Shown in pieces: positions 25,557 through 34,389 of a DNA stretch of 64,000 bases (position 1 is the stretch's first letter; the number at the start of each line of letters is the position of its first letter). The notes beneath the pieces were generated by a model. It was not told the DNA's origin. It searched no databases and saw nothing but the letters and a program-made list of their open reading frames with translations. A program made the translations under genes and the position numbers. Source of the stretch: JBOCEF01 sp047610385 (GTDB lineage Bacteria; Pseudomonadota; Alphaproteobacteria; Rhodobacterales; Rhodobacteraceae); NCBI GenBank assembly GCA_047610385.1, contig JBLGAC010000018.1, forward strand, positions 5,268 through 69,267, in the 5' to 3' direction.

Positions 25557-26903
25557 ATGACCGCCCCCAGCACGCAGACCTCCAACGCGCCGCCCCCCCT
25601 TGCGCAGAGCCCCCGCGCGGCGGCGATCATGGCCTATGCCGCCCCGGCGCTGCCGCTGGGGATGCTGTATTTTCCCGTCTACGTCTATCTGCCGCCCTTC
25701 TACGCATCGCGCGGGGTGGATCTGGCGGCGCTGGGCGCGATTTTACTGGGCGCGCGGCTGCTGGACGCTGTCACTGACCCGGCGATGGGGGTGCTGTCGG
25801 ACCGGCTGACCACCCGTTGGGGGCGTCGGCGGCCCTGGCTGGCGCTGGCCTGCCTGCCGATCCTGCTTGCGGCGTGGCAATTGTTCATGCCGCCCGCCGC
25901 GCCCACCGCATTCCATGCCGGGTTCTGGCTGGTTGCGCTGACGCTGGCCTGGACCATGGCAATGACGCCCTATTACGCATGGGGGGCTGAGATGGCGAGC
26001 GGCTATGCCGACCGTGCCCGCGTCACGTCGTGGCGTGAAAGTGCAGGCCTGATCGGTGCGGTGCTGGCCGCAGTGCTGTACGCCGCCGCTGGCACCGATA
26101 CCGGGGCAGGGCTGTCGCGCATTTTTCTGGCGCTGGCAATCTTGCTGCCCGTTGCCACACTTTGGGCCATGCTGCGCGCGCCTGAACCGCGGGACTGGTC
26201 CGCGCGCCGCCTGCCATTGCGCGAAAGCATCACCGCCGCCGCCGCCAACCGCCCGTTCCTGCGCCTGCTGGCGGCTTATTTCATCAATGGCGCGGCCAAT
26301 GGCCTGCCCGCCGCGCTGTTCCTGTTTTTTGTCGAACACCGCATCGGCGCGCCCGATCTGGCGGGGCCGCTGCTGGCGCTGTATTTCCTGGCCGCGATCA
26401 TCGGGGCACCGGTCTGGGCGCGGCTGGCGGGGCGCTTTCCCAAGCATCGGGTGTGGTGCGGCGCAATGATCTATGCCTGTGCGATCTTCTTGTTCGCGCT
26501 GACCCTGGAGCAGGGGGACACGGTGGCTTTCGGCATCATCGCCGGGCTTTCGGGCCTTGCGCTTGGGGCTGATCTGTCGCTGCCGCCTGCCATGCAGGCC
26601 GATGTGGTGGACGCGGACACCGCTGCAACTGGCGAGCAGCGCACCGGCGCTTATTTCGCGGTCTGGTCTGTGGCCACCAAGGCCGCGCTGGCGGTGGCCG
26701 GGGGCGGCGCGCTGGCGATCCTCGCCGGGGCGGGGTTCGATGCCACGGCAGGCTCGGTCAACGATGTGGGCGCGCTGTGGACCCTGTCGATCCTTTATGC
26801 GGGGGTTCCGGTTGCCCTCAAGCTCATCGCCGTTTGGCTGGTCTGGGGCTTTGAGATCGACGCCGAGGCACAGGCCGCCCTGCGCGCGCGAATTGAGGCG
26901 TAA
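25557..26903 (+). CDS. GPH-family sugar:cation symporter-like MFS protein
   Basis: The 448-residue protein has about 12 membrane segments. Its family motifs include LGARLLDAVTDPAMGVLSDR and RRRPWLAL in the first half and PPAMQADVVDAD in the second half, typical of glycoside-pentoside-hexuronide:cation symporters. A GPH member also occurs in the Rhodobacter cluster of flavoprotein and DUF1365 genes, so the substrate may be lipid- or stress-related rather than a sugar. The palindrome at 25403 separates it from the preceding gene, so it may have its own promoter. Confidence 0.83.
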   Translation: MTAPSTQTSNAPPPLAQSPRAAAIMAYAAPALPLGMLYFPVYVYLPPFYASRGVDLAALGAILLGARLLDAVTDPAMGVLSDRLTTRWGRRRPWLALACLPILLAAWQLFMPPAAPTAFHAGFWLVALTLAWTMAMTPYYAWGAEMASGYADRARVTSWRESAGLIGAVLAAVLYAAAGTDTGAGLSRIFLALAILLPVATLWAMLRAPEPRDWSARRLPLRESITAAAANRPFLRLLAAYFINGAANGLPAALFLFFVEHRIGAPDLAGPLLALYFLAAIIGAPVWARLAGRFPKHRVWCGAMIYACAIFLFALTLEQGDTVAFGIIAGLSGLALGADLSLPPAMQADVVDADTAATGEQRTGAYFAVWSVATKAALAVAGGGALAILAGAGFDATAGSVNDVGALWTLSILYAGVPVALKLIAVWLVWGFEIDAEAQAALRARIEA

Positions 26904-27046
26904 CATCAGGGGCCAGTGAAAGATTTGGGATCGAAAATTTCAAATTAGAACTTTTTTAACACTAAATATTTGGAGGATTTGAGGTGCCGGGTTGACAGTG
27001 ATTGCCTCTTTTTTGAGAGCAGGGATCACTAGAAAAGTGATACCCG
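26904..27046. other. AT-rich intergenic island
   Basis: This 143-bp stretch is far poorer in GC than its surroundings (AACTTTTTTAACACTAAATA at 26949-26968, a T-run at 27009-27014). It contains TTGACA at 26992 and precedes the broken VPLPA-CTERM gene, so it probably holds that gene's promoter. No convincing -10 partner at 17 nt was seen. Confidence 0.45.
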
Positions 27047-27787
27047 ATGAAACGCATGTCAACAATGGCTTTGGCCGCGCTTATGGTGGCGGGGGCCACC
27101 GCAGCACATGCCGCGGCTGTGGATCTGACCGGATAGACACCCGAAGGTGCCGGCACTTGGGTCGTGCAGCCGGGCAACGATTCTGTTTTGCAGACGCTCA
27201 ACGGCCAGCCCACGGTTTTTCACGGCGGCGGCAACAGTCAGGGCCAGGCGTTGGGCGGCTCGATCCAGGTCACGACCATCGGCGACGATGATTTCATCGG
27301 CTTCGTGCTTGGATATCAGGCGGGCGACCTTTTGTCGGCCACGTCGGAATACCTGCTGGTTGACTGGAAGCAGGGCGATCAGAGTGCTGCGGTAGACGGG
27401 CTTGCGCTTTCGCTGGTGCAGGGAACCGGGCCGGAGGCGGATTTCTGGGAGCATACAGGCGTGGTGACTGAGCTGGCGCGCGGCGCGACGCTCGGCTCGA
27501 GCGGCTGGGCCGACCAGACCGCCTACACCTTCGGTCTGGAATTCACGGCCGGCCGGATCAAGGTGTTCGTGGACGGCGTGCTGCAGATCGACGTCACCGC
27601 GACCTCTGCCGGGCTGGGTGCCTTTGCGGACGGGGCGTTCGGGTTCTACAACTTCTCGCAGCCAAGTGCGCTGTACGCGGGCATCACTGAGGAGGTGCTG
27701 CCGCCGTCTGCCGTCCCGGTTCCGGCCGCGCTGCCGCTTATGCTCTCGGGCCTTGCGGTCATCGGCCTGATGCGCCGCCGCCGCTGA
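27047..27787 (+). pseudogene. VPLPA-CTERM secreted protein broken by an in-frame TAG
   Basis: ATG 27047 starts a clear signal peptide (MKRMSTMALAALMVAGATAA). The frame meets TAG at 27134-27136 (codon 30) and then continues to a TGA at 27787. Downstream it reads VVQPGNDSVLQTLNGQPTVF, a lectin/laminin-G-like beta domain, and a sorting tail VPVPAALPLMLSGLAVIGL then MRRRR. Replacing TAG by TGG restores LTGWTPEGAGTWVVQ, which fits the domain's usual Trp-rich start, so a single G-to-A change is likely. GTG 27164 could restart translation but would lack a signal peptide. Sequencing error or suppression are alternatives. Confidence 0.75.
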
Positions 27788-27816
27788 AGCGCGCGAGCCG
27801 CACTTTCGTATTGATG

Positions 27817-27852
27817 CGCCCGGGCCGGGATATGCTTGGCCGGGGCGTTTTT
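27817..27852 (+). terminator. Intrinsic terminator before pheS
   Basis: CGCCCGGGCC and GGCCGGGGCG pair over 10 positions with one mismatch and an 11-nt loop, followed directly by TTTTT. It lies 30 nt past the stop of the VPLPA-CTERM gene. Confidence 0.7.
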
Positions 27853-27964
27853 ACGTCCGCGTGGCTGCGTCGGTGCCGCATTGCTTGGCCCACCTCTTGC
27901 TTTCCTCGCCTCAGATGGTATCGCCTGCGGCGACGGATACTCACGACGCATGAGGTTGAACGCG

Positions 27965-29047
27965 ATGCAGGGTCTGGACGAACTGCGGGGAAAATATCTG
28001 GACCGCATCGGCGGCGCTTCGGATGAAAATGCCCTTGAGGACATCCGCCTCGCCGCGCTTGGCAAAAAGGGTGAGGTCAGCTTGATCATGCGGTCCTTGG
28101 GCAAAATGACGCCTGAGGAACGCCAGATTGCAGGCCCGGTGCTGAACGCGCTGAAGGATGAGCTTGGCTCAGCGCTCAGCGCTGCCAAGGCTGCGCTGTC
28201 TGATGCGGCGCTGACTGAGCGGCTGAAGGCCGAATGGCTGGACGTGACGCTGGACCCGCGCCCGGCGCGTCAGGGAACGATTCATCCGGTGTCGCAGACC
28301 ATGGACGAACTGGCCGCGATCTTCGCCGATCTGGGCTTTTCGTGGGCTGAGGGGCCGCAGGTCGAAAGCGACTGGTACAATTTCGACGCCCTCAACATCC
28401 CGCCTGAACATCCCGCGCGCCAAGAACACGACACCTTCTTCATGCACCGCGCGGATGGCGACGACCGCCCGCCCCATGTGCTGCGCACCCATACCAGCCC
28501 GGTGCAGATCCGCTCAATGACCCAGAACGGCGCCCCGATCCGTGTGATTGCGCCGGGCCGGGTGTATCGCTGCGACTATGACCAGACCCACACGCCGATG
28601 TTCCATCAGGTTGAGGGGCTGGCGATCGACAAAAACATCTCAATGGCCAACCTGAAATGGGTGCTGCAGGAGGTCTGCAAATCTTATTTTGAGCTGGATA
28701 ATGTTGAGCTGCGCTTCCGCGCCTCGCATTTCCCGTTCACCGAACCGTCGGCTGAGGTCGATATTCGCTGTTCGTGGAAAGACGGCACGCTGAAGCTCGG
28801 CGAAGGCGATGACTGGATGGAAATTCTGGGGTCGGGCATGGTGCACCCCAAGGTGCTGGCCGCCGCGAATGTGGACCCGAGCGTCTATCAAGGGTTCGCC
28901 TTCGGCATCGGCATCGACCGGATCGCCATGCTGAAATACGGCATCCCCGATCTGCGCGCGTTCTTCGACAGCGACCTGCGCTGGCTGCGCCATTACGGGT
29001 TCCGGTCCTTGGACGTGCCGACGCTGCATGGTGGGCTGAGCGCTTGA
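27965..29047 (+). CDS. pheS: Phenylalanine-tRNA ligase alpha subunit
   Basis: PheS is the catalytic subunit of the alpha2-beta2 enzyme that charges tRNA-Phe. The 360-residue form starts at ATG 27965, with GAGG 9 nt ahead; an in-frame ATG at 27950 would swallow this site. The N-terminal tRNA-binding coiled coil (LGKKGEVSLIMRSLGKM) is followed by class II motifs: FDALNIPPEHPARQEHDTFF, RTHTSPVQIRSM, FHQVEGL and the C-terminal GFAFGIGIDRIAMLKYG. Its partner pheT lies downstream past two small genes. Confidence 0.97.
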   Translation: MQGLDELRGKYLDRIGGASDENALEDIRLAALGKKGEVSLIMRSLGKMTPEERQIAGPVLNALKDELGSALSAAKAALSDAALTERLKAEWLDVTLDPRPARQGTIHPVSQTMDELAAIFADLGFSWAEGPQVESDWYNFDALNIPPEHPARQEHDTFFMHRADGDDRPPHVLRTHTSPVQIRSMTQNGAPIRVIAPGRVYRCDYDQTHTPMFHQVEGLAIDKNISMANLKWVLQEVCKSYFELDNVELRFRASHFPFTEPSAEVDIRCSWKDGTLKLGEGDDWMEILGSGMVHPKVLAAANVDPSVYQGFAFGIGIDRIAMLKYGIPDLRAFFDSDLRWLRHYGFRSLDVPTLHGGLSA

Positions 29048-29051
29048 TCTG

Positions 29052-29450
29052 ATGATCTACCTCGCTGCCATCATTGTCGTAGCCGGGTTGTTGACGATCC
29101 GTTGGGTCCGGCTGCAGGCCCGGACCGCCGAAATGACGGCGCTGGTGGAGGGGATGAGCATGCAAGAGGCGCAGGCCGAGTACGACCGCTGCCGCAAACA
29201 GCTGTCGATCCGGCTGGCCAAACAGGCCGCGCAATCGGCATTCGTTTGGAAGCCAAGCAAGTTCCCCCGGCGGATCGATCCCGGCTTAGGCTTGGATATC
29301 GACATCCTCGCCGAACGGGGTGCTTGGATGATGGACCGCATCCGCGGGCTGGACGGGGCGCAGACCGGTCCCGCCTCGCGGATACGGGCCAAGATGGACT
29401 TGATGGACGCCGCCGCGCACGATGCGCAGGGCGGCGGGAAACAGGATTGA
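29052..29450 (+). CDS. Small single-pass membrane protein between pheS and pheT
   Basis: The 132-residue product starts 4 nt after the pheS stop. Residues 1-18 form one membrane helix (MIYLAAIIVVAGLLTIRWV). The rest is a charged, helical cytoplasmic domain with SMQEAQAEYDRCRKQLSIRL and DILAERGAWMMDRIRGLD. Its spacing implies co-transcription with pheS. No known domain is recognised. Confidence 0.7.
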   Translation: MIYLAAIIVVAGLLTIRWVRLQARTAEMTALVEGMSMQEAQAEYDRCRKQLSIRLAKQAAQSAFVWKPSKFPRRIDPGLGLDIDILAERGAWMMDRIRGLDGAQTGPASRIRAKMDLMDAAAHDAQGGGKQD

Positions 29451-29492
29451 GCCGATGACAGTCACCCCCACCCCGCACGGCGGCCATGCCTT

Positions 29493-29771
29493 ATGATCGC
29501 CGCCACCATCCGCCACGCCGCGTTCCCCGTGGTCACAATTGCCTCCACCCCGCTGTCGATCACATGGATGCGCGACTGGGGGATGACGGATATGTGGGGG
29601 GCGCTGATCCTGGCTGGCTTCGCCGGATTTTATCTGTTCAGCGCCAAAACCGCGATGCCCTATGACGAAGCCGACGTCATGACCCGCTGGATGCCGAGCG
29701 GCATTTCGATGGCCATCTGCGCCGGGCTTCTGGCGCTGTTTGCCGCCGCCCTGCTTGCCGGGGCGATCTGA
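29493..29771 (+). CDS. Small two-helix membrane protein between pheS and pheT
   Basis: The 92-residue protein begins at ATG 29493 and shows hydrophobic helices at about 34-49 (MWGALILAGFAGFYLF) and 70-91 (SMAICAGLLALFAAALLAGA). An N-terminal part is moderately hydrophobic (HAAFPVVTIASTPLSITW). The middle PYDEADVMTRWMPSG is the most distinctive stretch. It lies 78 bp before pheT. No function can be assigned. Confidence 0.6.
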   Translation: MIAATIRHAAFPVVTIASTPLSITWMRDWGMTDMWGALILAGFAGFYLFSAKTAMPYDEADVMTRWMPSGISMAICAGLLALFAAALLAGAI

Positions 29772-29848
29772 GCTGACCAACGACCACGACCATTCCTTGG
29801 GCCGCGCCGCAGCCCGACAAGACCGCGACGATCACGAGGCTCAAGACC

Positions 29849-32284
29849 ATGAAATTCACGCTCTCCTGGCTCAAAGACCATCTCTCCACCGACGCGTCGG
29901 TCGCCCAGATCTGTGAAACGCTCACGGATCTGGGGCTTGAGGTCGAAGGCGTTGAGGACCCAGCCGACAAGCTGGGCGTCTTCACCATCTGCCGCGTCGT
30001 CTCAGCCGAAAAGCACCCCGACGCCGACAAGCTGAACCTGTGCAAGGTTGAGGCTTGGCTGAACGGGCCTGATGCCCCCTCTGAGATCATTCAGGTGGTC
30101 TGCGGCGCCCCCAACGCGCGCACTGGGCTGATCGGCGTGTTTGCCAAGAACGGCAGCTATGTGCCCGGCACCGACCTGCTGCTGAAACCCACCATGATCC
30201 GCGGTGTGGAAAGCAACGGCATGCTGTGCTCAGAGCGGGAATTGATGATCTCCGACGATCATAACGGCATCATTGACCTGCCCGCCGACGCCCCGTTGGG
30301 CGCGCGGTTCATTGATTATGCCGACCTGAACGACCCGGTGATCGAAATCGCCATCACCCCCAACCGCCCCGACGCGCTGGGCATCGCCGGGATTGCCCGC
30401 GATCTGGCGGCGCGCGGCCTCGGCACGCTGAAAACCCCGGCCATCGCGCCGGTTCCGGGCAAATTCGACAGCCCGATCAAAGTGACGCTGGCCGCTGAGG
30501 TTGCGGACAAAGCCTGCCCGCTGTTCGTCGGGCGCTACATCCGCGGCGTCAAAAACGGCCCGTCGCCCGAATGGCTGCAACGCCGCCTGCGCGCCATTGG
30601 TCTGCGGCCGATTTCGGCGCTGGTCGATGTCACCAACTTCCTGACCTATGACCGCGCGCGGCCCTTGCACGTCTTTGACGCTGACAAGGTGCACGGCAAC
30701 ATCACCGTGCGCTCTGCGCAGCAGGACGAGGAAATCCTCGCCCTCGACGGCAAGTCCTACACCCTGACCCCCGGCATGACCGTGATCGCCGACGACAATG
30801 GCGCCGAAGGCATCGGCGCCGTGATGGGCGGCGAGGTGTCGGGCTGCACTGAGACCACCGTGAACGTGTTTGTTGAGGCGGCCTATTTCGACCCGATCCG
30901 CACGGCGATGACCGGCCGCGCGCTGAAAATCAACTCCGACGCGCGCTATCGGTTTGAACGCGGCATCGACCCCGACTTCACCGTGCCGGGGATGGAGCTG
31001 GCCACGAAGCTGATCCTCGAGCTGTGCGGCGGAGAGCCGTCTGAGCTGGTGATCGCCGGCGGCGTGCCCGACCATGCGCGCAGCTACCGGCTGGACCCCG
31101 CGCGCACCGCGTCGCTGGTGGGCATGGATATCCCTGAGGCTGAACAGCGCCGCACCCTCACCGCGCTTGGTTTCACCGTCGAAGACACTGCCGATGGCAT
31201 CATGGTGCATGTGCCGTCATGGCGCCCCGACGTGCTGGGCGAGGCCGATCTGGTCGAAGAAATCGCCCGCATCGCGTCGCTCACCAAGCTTGAGGCAAAG
31301 CCGATGCCCCGCGGCGCCGTGGGCGTCACCACGCCCAAGCTGACCCCGATGCAAAAGCGAGAGCGCGCCGCCCGCCGGTCCCTTGCCGGGCAGGGGTTCA
31401 ACGAATGCGTGACCTATTCCTTTGTCAGCCAGGATCAGGCGGCGCTGTTTGGTGGCGGGGGCGATGCGGTGCGGCTCGACAACCCGATCTCCTCAGAAAT
31501 GTCGCATCTGCGCCCTGATCCGCTGCCGGGCCTGCTGGCCGCCGCGTCGCGCAACCAGGCGCGCGGTTTTCATGATCTGGCGTTGTTTGAGGTCGGCCCC
31601 GGCTTCACCGGCGGGGAACCGGGAGAACAGCGCCAGGTCGTGTCCGGCATCTTGATCGGCGCGATGGCGCAGCGCCACTGGTCGGGCGCGCGCCGCCCGG
31701 TGGACGTGCACGACGCCAAAGCGGCGGTCGAAGGGCTGCTGGCCGATATCGGCGCCCCCGCGGGCCGCTTGATGGTGCAGCGAAAGGCCCCGGACTGGTA
31801 CCACCCGGGGCGGTCCGCGCTGTTGTCGCTCGGCCCGAAAAACGTGCTGGCGGCGTTCGGCGAATTGCACCCCAAAGTGCTGGCAGCGATGGATGTGAAG
31901 GGCCCTGCGGTCGCCTTCACGATCTTCTTGGAAAACGCGCCTTTCCCCAAGAAATCAGGCGCTGCGCGCGGCGCGCTCCAGACCTCAGACCTGCAGGCGG
32001 TGGAGCGTGATTTCGCCTTTGTGGTCGATGCGCAGGTTGAGGCTGAGACCATGCTGCGCGCCGCCCGCGGTGCCGACAAAAAGCTGATCGAGAGCGCATC
32101 GGTCTTTGACGTGTTTGCAGGCAAACAGGCGATCTCTGGCCTTGGCATCGGCAAGAAATCAGTCGCGATTTCCGTGCGCCTGCAGCCGGTGCAAAAGACC
32201 CTGACCGACGAAGACATCGACGCGGTCGCCGCCAAGGTGATCGCGGCGGTGGAAAAGGCCACCGGCGGAACCCTGCGCGCCTGA
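29849..32284 (+). CDS. pheT: Phenylalanine-tRNA ligase beta subunit
   Basis: PheT completes the tRNA-Phe synthetase and carries the editing and anticodon-binding domains. The 811-residue product has MKFTLSWLKDHL at the start, an N-terminal tRNA-binding OB fold (residues ~40-150, AEKHPDADKLNLCKVE), the B3/B4 editing region (LVDVTNFLTYDRARPLHVFDADK), B5 and a C-terminal ferredoxin-like FDX-ACB domain (DLQAVERDFAFVVD to DEDIDAVAAKV). The length is normal (about 800). A strong terminator follows 20 nt after the stop. Confidence 0.97.
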   Translation: MKFTLSWLKDHLSTDASVAQICETLTDLGLEVEGVEDPADKLGVFTICRVVSAEKHPDADKLNLCKVEAWLNGPDAPSEIIQVVCGAPNARTGLIGVFAKNGSYVPGTDLLLKPTMIRGVESNGMLCSERELMISDDHNGIIDLPADAPLGARFIDYADLNDPVIEIAITPNRPDALGIAGIARDLAARGLGTLKTPAIAPVPGKFDSPIKVTLAAEVADKACPLFVGRYIRGVKNGPSPEWLQRRLRAIGLRPISALVDVTNFLTYDRARPLHVFDADKVHGNITVRSAQQDEEILALDGKSYTLTPGMTVIADDNGAEGIGAVMGGEVSGCTETTVNVFVEAAYFDPIRTAMTGRALKINSDARYRFERGIDPDFTVPGMELATKLILELCGGEPSELVIAGGVPDHARSYRLDPARTASLVGMDIPEAEQRRTLTALGFTVEDTADGIMVHVPSWRPDVLGEADLVEEIARIASLTKLEAKPMPRGAVGVTTPKLTPMQKRERAARRSLAGQGFNECVTYSFVSQDQAALFGGGGDAVRLDNPISSEMSHLRPDPLPGLLAAASRNQARGFHDLALFEVGPGFTGGEPGEQRQVVSGILIGAMAQRHWSGARRPVDVHDAKAAVEGLLADIGAPAGRLMVQRKAPDWYHPGRSALLSLGPKNVLAAFGELHPKVLAAMDVKGPAVAFTIFLENAPFPKKSGAARGALQTSDLQAVERDFAFVVDAQVEAETMLRAARGADKKLIESASVFDVFAGKQAISGLGIGKKSVAISVRLQPVQKTLTDEDIDAVAAKVIAAVEKATGGTLRA

Positions 32285-32304
32285 TCGCGGTGCCAATGCC
32301 TGTG

Positions 32305-32340
32305 AAAACGCCCCGGCGGATCGCTCTGCCGGGGCGTTTT
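32305..32340 (+). terminator. Intrinsic terminator of the pheST operon
   Basis: AAAACGCCCCGGC and GCCGGGGCGTTTT form a perfect 13-bp stem with a 10-nt loop ending in TTTT. It lies directly after pheT. Confidence 0.88.
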
Positions 32341-32512
32341 CGCGTTTTGATCTATGGTTCTGGGGCGGATCTGGTTATTTACTGAGAAACTGACCGCATG
32401 TCCGCACGCATCCATCCAAGGATGAGGCAGTCTTCCAGCGATGCCAGCGCGCACGGGGACCAGCGCCGGACATGACTGAATGCGGGGAAAACAGGGCTGA
32501 GGAGCCAACAGA

Positions 32513-32950
32513 ATGCTTCAGGAATTCAAAGATTTTGCCGTAAAAGGCAATGTGGTCGACATGGGCGTCGGCATCGTGATCGGTGCCGCCTTCACCACGA
32601 TCGTGAAAAGCTTTGTCACCGACATCGTGAACCCGGTGCTGGGCGTGTTCACCGGGGGCATCGATTTCTCAGGCCTCTACCTTAACCTGTCGGGGCAGGT
32701 GGTCGAAAGCGTGGCGCAGGCCAAAGAGGCCAACCTTGCGGTCATCACCTACGGTGTGTTCATCAACGCGGTGATCAGCTTTCTGATCGTGGCATGGGTT
32801 CTGTTTCTGGTGGTGCGCGGGGTGAACCGCCTGAAGGTCGCCGCCGCCTCGCGGGCCGAACCGCCCACTCCTGAGGCCCCCGCCGCCCTGCCCGCAGATG
32901 TGCAACTGTTGGGCGAGATCCGCGATCTGCTGAAAAACCGCCCCGCCTGA
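32513..32950 (+). CDS. mscL: Large-conductance mechanosensitive channel
   Basis: MscL opens under membrane tension to release solutes during hypo-osmotic shock. The 145-residue product has the conserved N-terminal amphipathic helix and first membrane helix (MLQEFKDFAVKGNVVDMGVG then IVIGAAFTTIVKSFV). A periplasmic loop, the second helix (GVFINAVISFLIVAWVLFLV) and a charged C-terminal bundle ending LLGEIRDLLKNR follow. GAGGAG precedes the ATG. It stands alone. Confidence 0.97.
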   Translation: MLQEFKDFAVKGNVVDMGVGIVIGAAFTTIVKSFVTDIVNPVLGVFTGGIDFSGLYLNLSGQVVESVAQAKEANLAVITYGVFINAVISFLIVAWVLFLVVRGVNRLKVAAASRAEPPTPEAPAALPADVQLLGEIRDLLKNRPA

Positions 32951-32990
32951 TCCCGAAACGCCCGCGACCCTGCGATTGCACGGGTGCGGG

Positions 32991-33019
32991 CCTTGCGGGG
33001 ATTGACCCCGCTGCGGCCC
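32991..33019. repeat. Dispersed 29-bp hairpin repeat, copy 1
   Basis: Its reverse complement matches 50201-50229 at 28 of 29 positions. The core GCGGGGTCAATCCCCGC is a 6-bp hairpin with a five-base loop. It lies 41 nt past the mscL stop. Confidence 0.7.
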
Positions 33020-33103
33020 GCCGCGACCCAAGGGGGCCGCGCTGGCCTTGGCAACCCGTGCGTGTCTGCCGCGTGATTGGGATGCAGGGCGGGGCGGTCG
33101 GGG

Positions 33104-33127
33104 CGCGGCCCCATCTGGGGGGCCGCG
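33104..33127 (-). terminator. GC-rich hairpin after ald
   Basis: CGCGGCCCC and GGGGCCGCG pair perfectly over 9 bp around a 6-nt loop, 27 nt past the ald stop on the minus strand. No T-run follows, so Rho-independent termination is uncertain. Confidence 0.4.
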
Positions 33128-33153
33128 ACGCGCCGGGCCGACCGGCATCGCGC

Positions 33154-34272
33154 TCAGATCGTCAGCGCCGCGCGCGGGTCGATCGCGTCGATGCCCAGCG
33201 CCTCGCCCGCTGCCGCCAGGGTCAGGTTGCCCGCATGCACGTTCAACCCCGCCAGCAGATGCGGATCGTCCGAACACGCGGCGCGCCAGCCCTTGTCCGC
33301 CAGTGCGATCAGGAACGGCAGGGTTGCGTTGCCCAGCGCCTCGGTCGCAGTGCGTGGCACGGCGCCGGGCATGTTTGCGACGCAGTAATGCACTGCGCCT
33401 TCCTCCATGTAGATCGGATCGTCATGGGTGGTGGCGTGCGAGGTCTCAAAGCACCCGCCCTGATCGATCGCCACATCCACCAGCACCGCGCCGGGCGCCA
33501 TGGCGCGGATCTGTTCGCGCGACAGCAGCTTGGGCGCCGCGGCGCCGACCACCAGCACCGCGCCGATCACCATGTCAGCGGCCATCGCAGCATCTTCGAT
33601 CGCGGCCTTGCTGGCGTAGCGGGTGCGGAACTGCCCACCGAACACGTCATCGAGATACCGCATCCGCGGCAGATACCGGTCCAGCACCACCACATCTGCG
33701 CCCATGCCCGCGGCGATGCGCGCAGCATGCGTGCCGACCACGCCGCCGCCGATCACGGCAACCTTTGCGGGGGGCGTTCCGGGCACGCCGCCCATCAGCA
33801 CGCCGCGCCCACCATTGCCGGCCTGCAGGGCCCATGCGCCCATCTGGGGGGCGAGGCGCCCGGCAACCTCAGACATCGGCGCCAGCAGGGGCAGCCCGCC
33901 GCCGGGGGCGGTCACGGTTTCATAGGCGATGCAGGTCGCGCCACTGGCCAGCAGGTCGCGGGTCTGCGCGGCATCGGGCGCGAGGTGCAGATAGGTGAAC
34001 AGCACCTGGCCTTCGCGCAGCATCGCGCGCTCCACCGCCTGGGGTTCCTTGACCTTGATGATCAGATCGGCCTCAGCAAAAATCTCCGCCGCGTTGTCGA
34101 CGATTTTCGCGCCGACCGCGCGATAGGCGGCGTCCATATGACCGGACCCGAGGCCCGCACCCGTCTGCACCATCACCTCATGGCCGTGGGCGATCGCCTC
34201 CAGCGCCGCGGCGGGGGTCAGGCCCACCCGTCGTTCCTGGACTTTGATTTCCTTGGGGCACCCGATCCGCAT
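33154..34272 (-). CDS. ald: Alanine dehydrogenase
   Basis: Ald reversibly deaminates L-alanine to pyruvate and ammonia with NAD. The 372-residue product opens MRIGCPKEIKVQERRVGLTP, has the substrate-site segments LIIKVKEPQAVE and LFTYLHLAPD, and the Rossmann motif VAVIGGGVVGTHAARIA near residue 170. The length equals the family standard (~371). A divergent Lrp/AsnC regulator lies 117 bp upstream, the usual arrangement for alanine-inducible ald genes. Confidence 0.96.
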   Translation of the reverse strand: MRIGCPKEIKVQERRVGLTPAAALEAIAHGHEVMVQTGAGLGSGHMDAAYRAVGAKIVDNAAEIFAEADLIIKVKEPQAVERAMLREGQVLFTYLHLAPDAAQTRDLLASGATCIAYETVTAPGGGLPLLAPMSEVAGRLAPQMGAWALQAGNGGRGVLMGGVPGTPPAKVAVIGGGVVGTHAARIAAGMGADVVVLDRYLPRMRYLDDVFGGQFRTRYASKAAIEDAAMAADMVIGAVLVVGAAAPKLLSREQIRAMAPGAVLVDVAIDQGGCFETSHATTHDDPIYMEEGAVHYCVANMPGAVPRTATEALGNATLPFLIALADKGWRAACSDDPHLLAGLNVHAGNLTLAAAGEALGIDAIDPRAALTI

Positions 34273-34349
34273 TTTCCGACTCCCTCGAAGTTCACATTCT
34301 GCTGATGCGGAGTTTGCCGGAAAATCAATCGAAGGTGCGTGCGATTATC

Positions 34350-34361
34350 TGCTGTGCAGCA
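34350..34361. promoter_or_regulatory. Candidate operator between ald and its Lrp-type regulator
   Basis: TGCTG-TG-CAGCA is a short dyad in the 117-bp divergent intergenic region, 29 nt before the regulator's ATG. Lrp/AsnC proteins bind imperfect dyads in such spacers. The assignment is by position only. Confidence 0.3.
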
Positions 34362-34389
34362 CCGCTGAGACGCAATACTCTGCGAAGCT

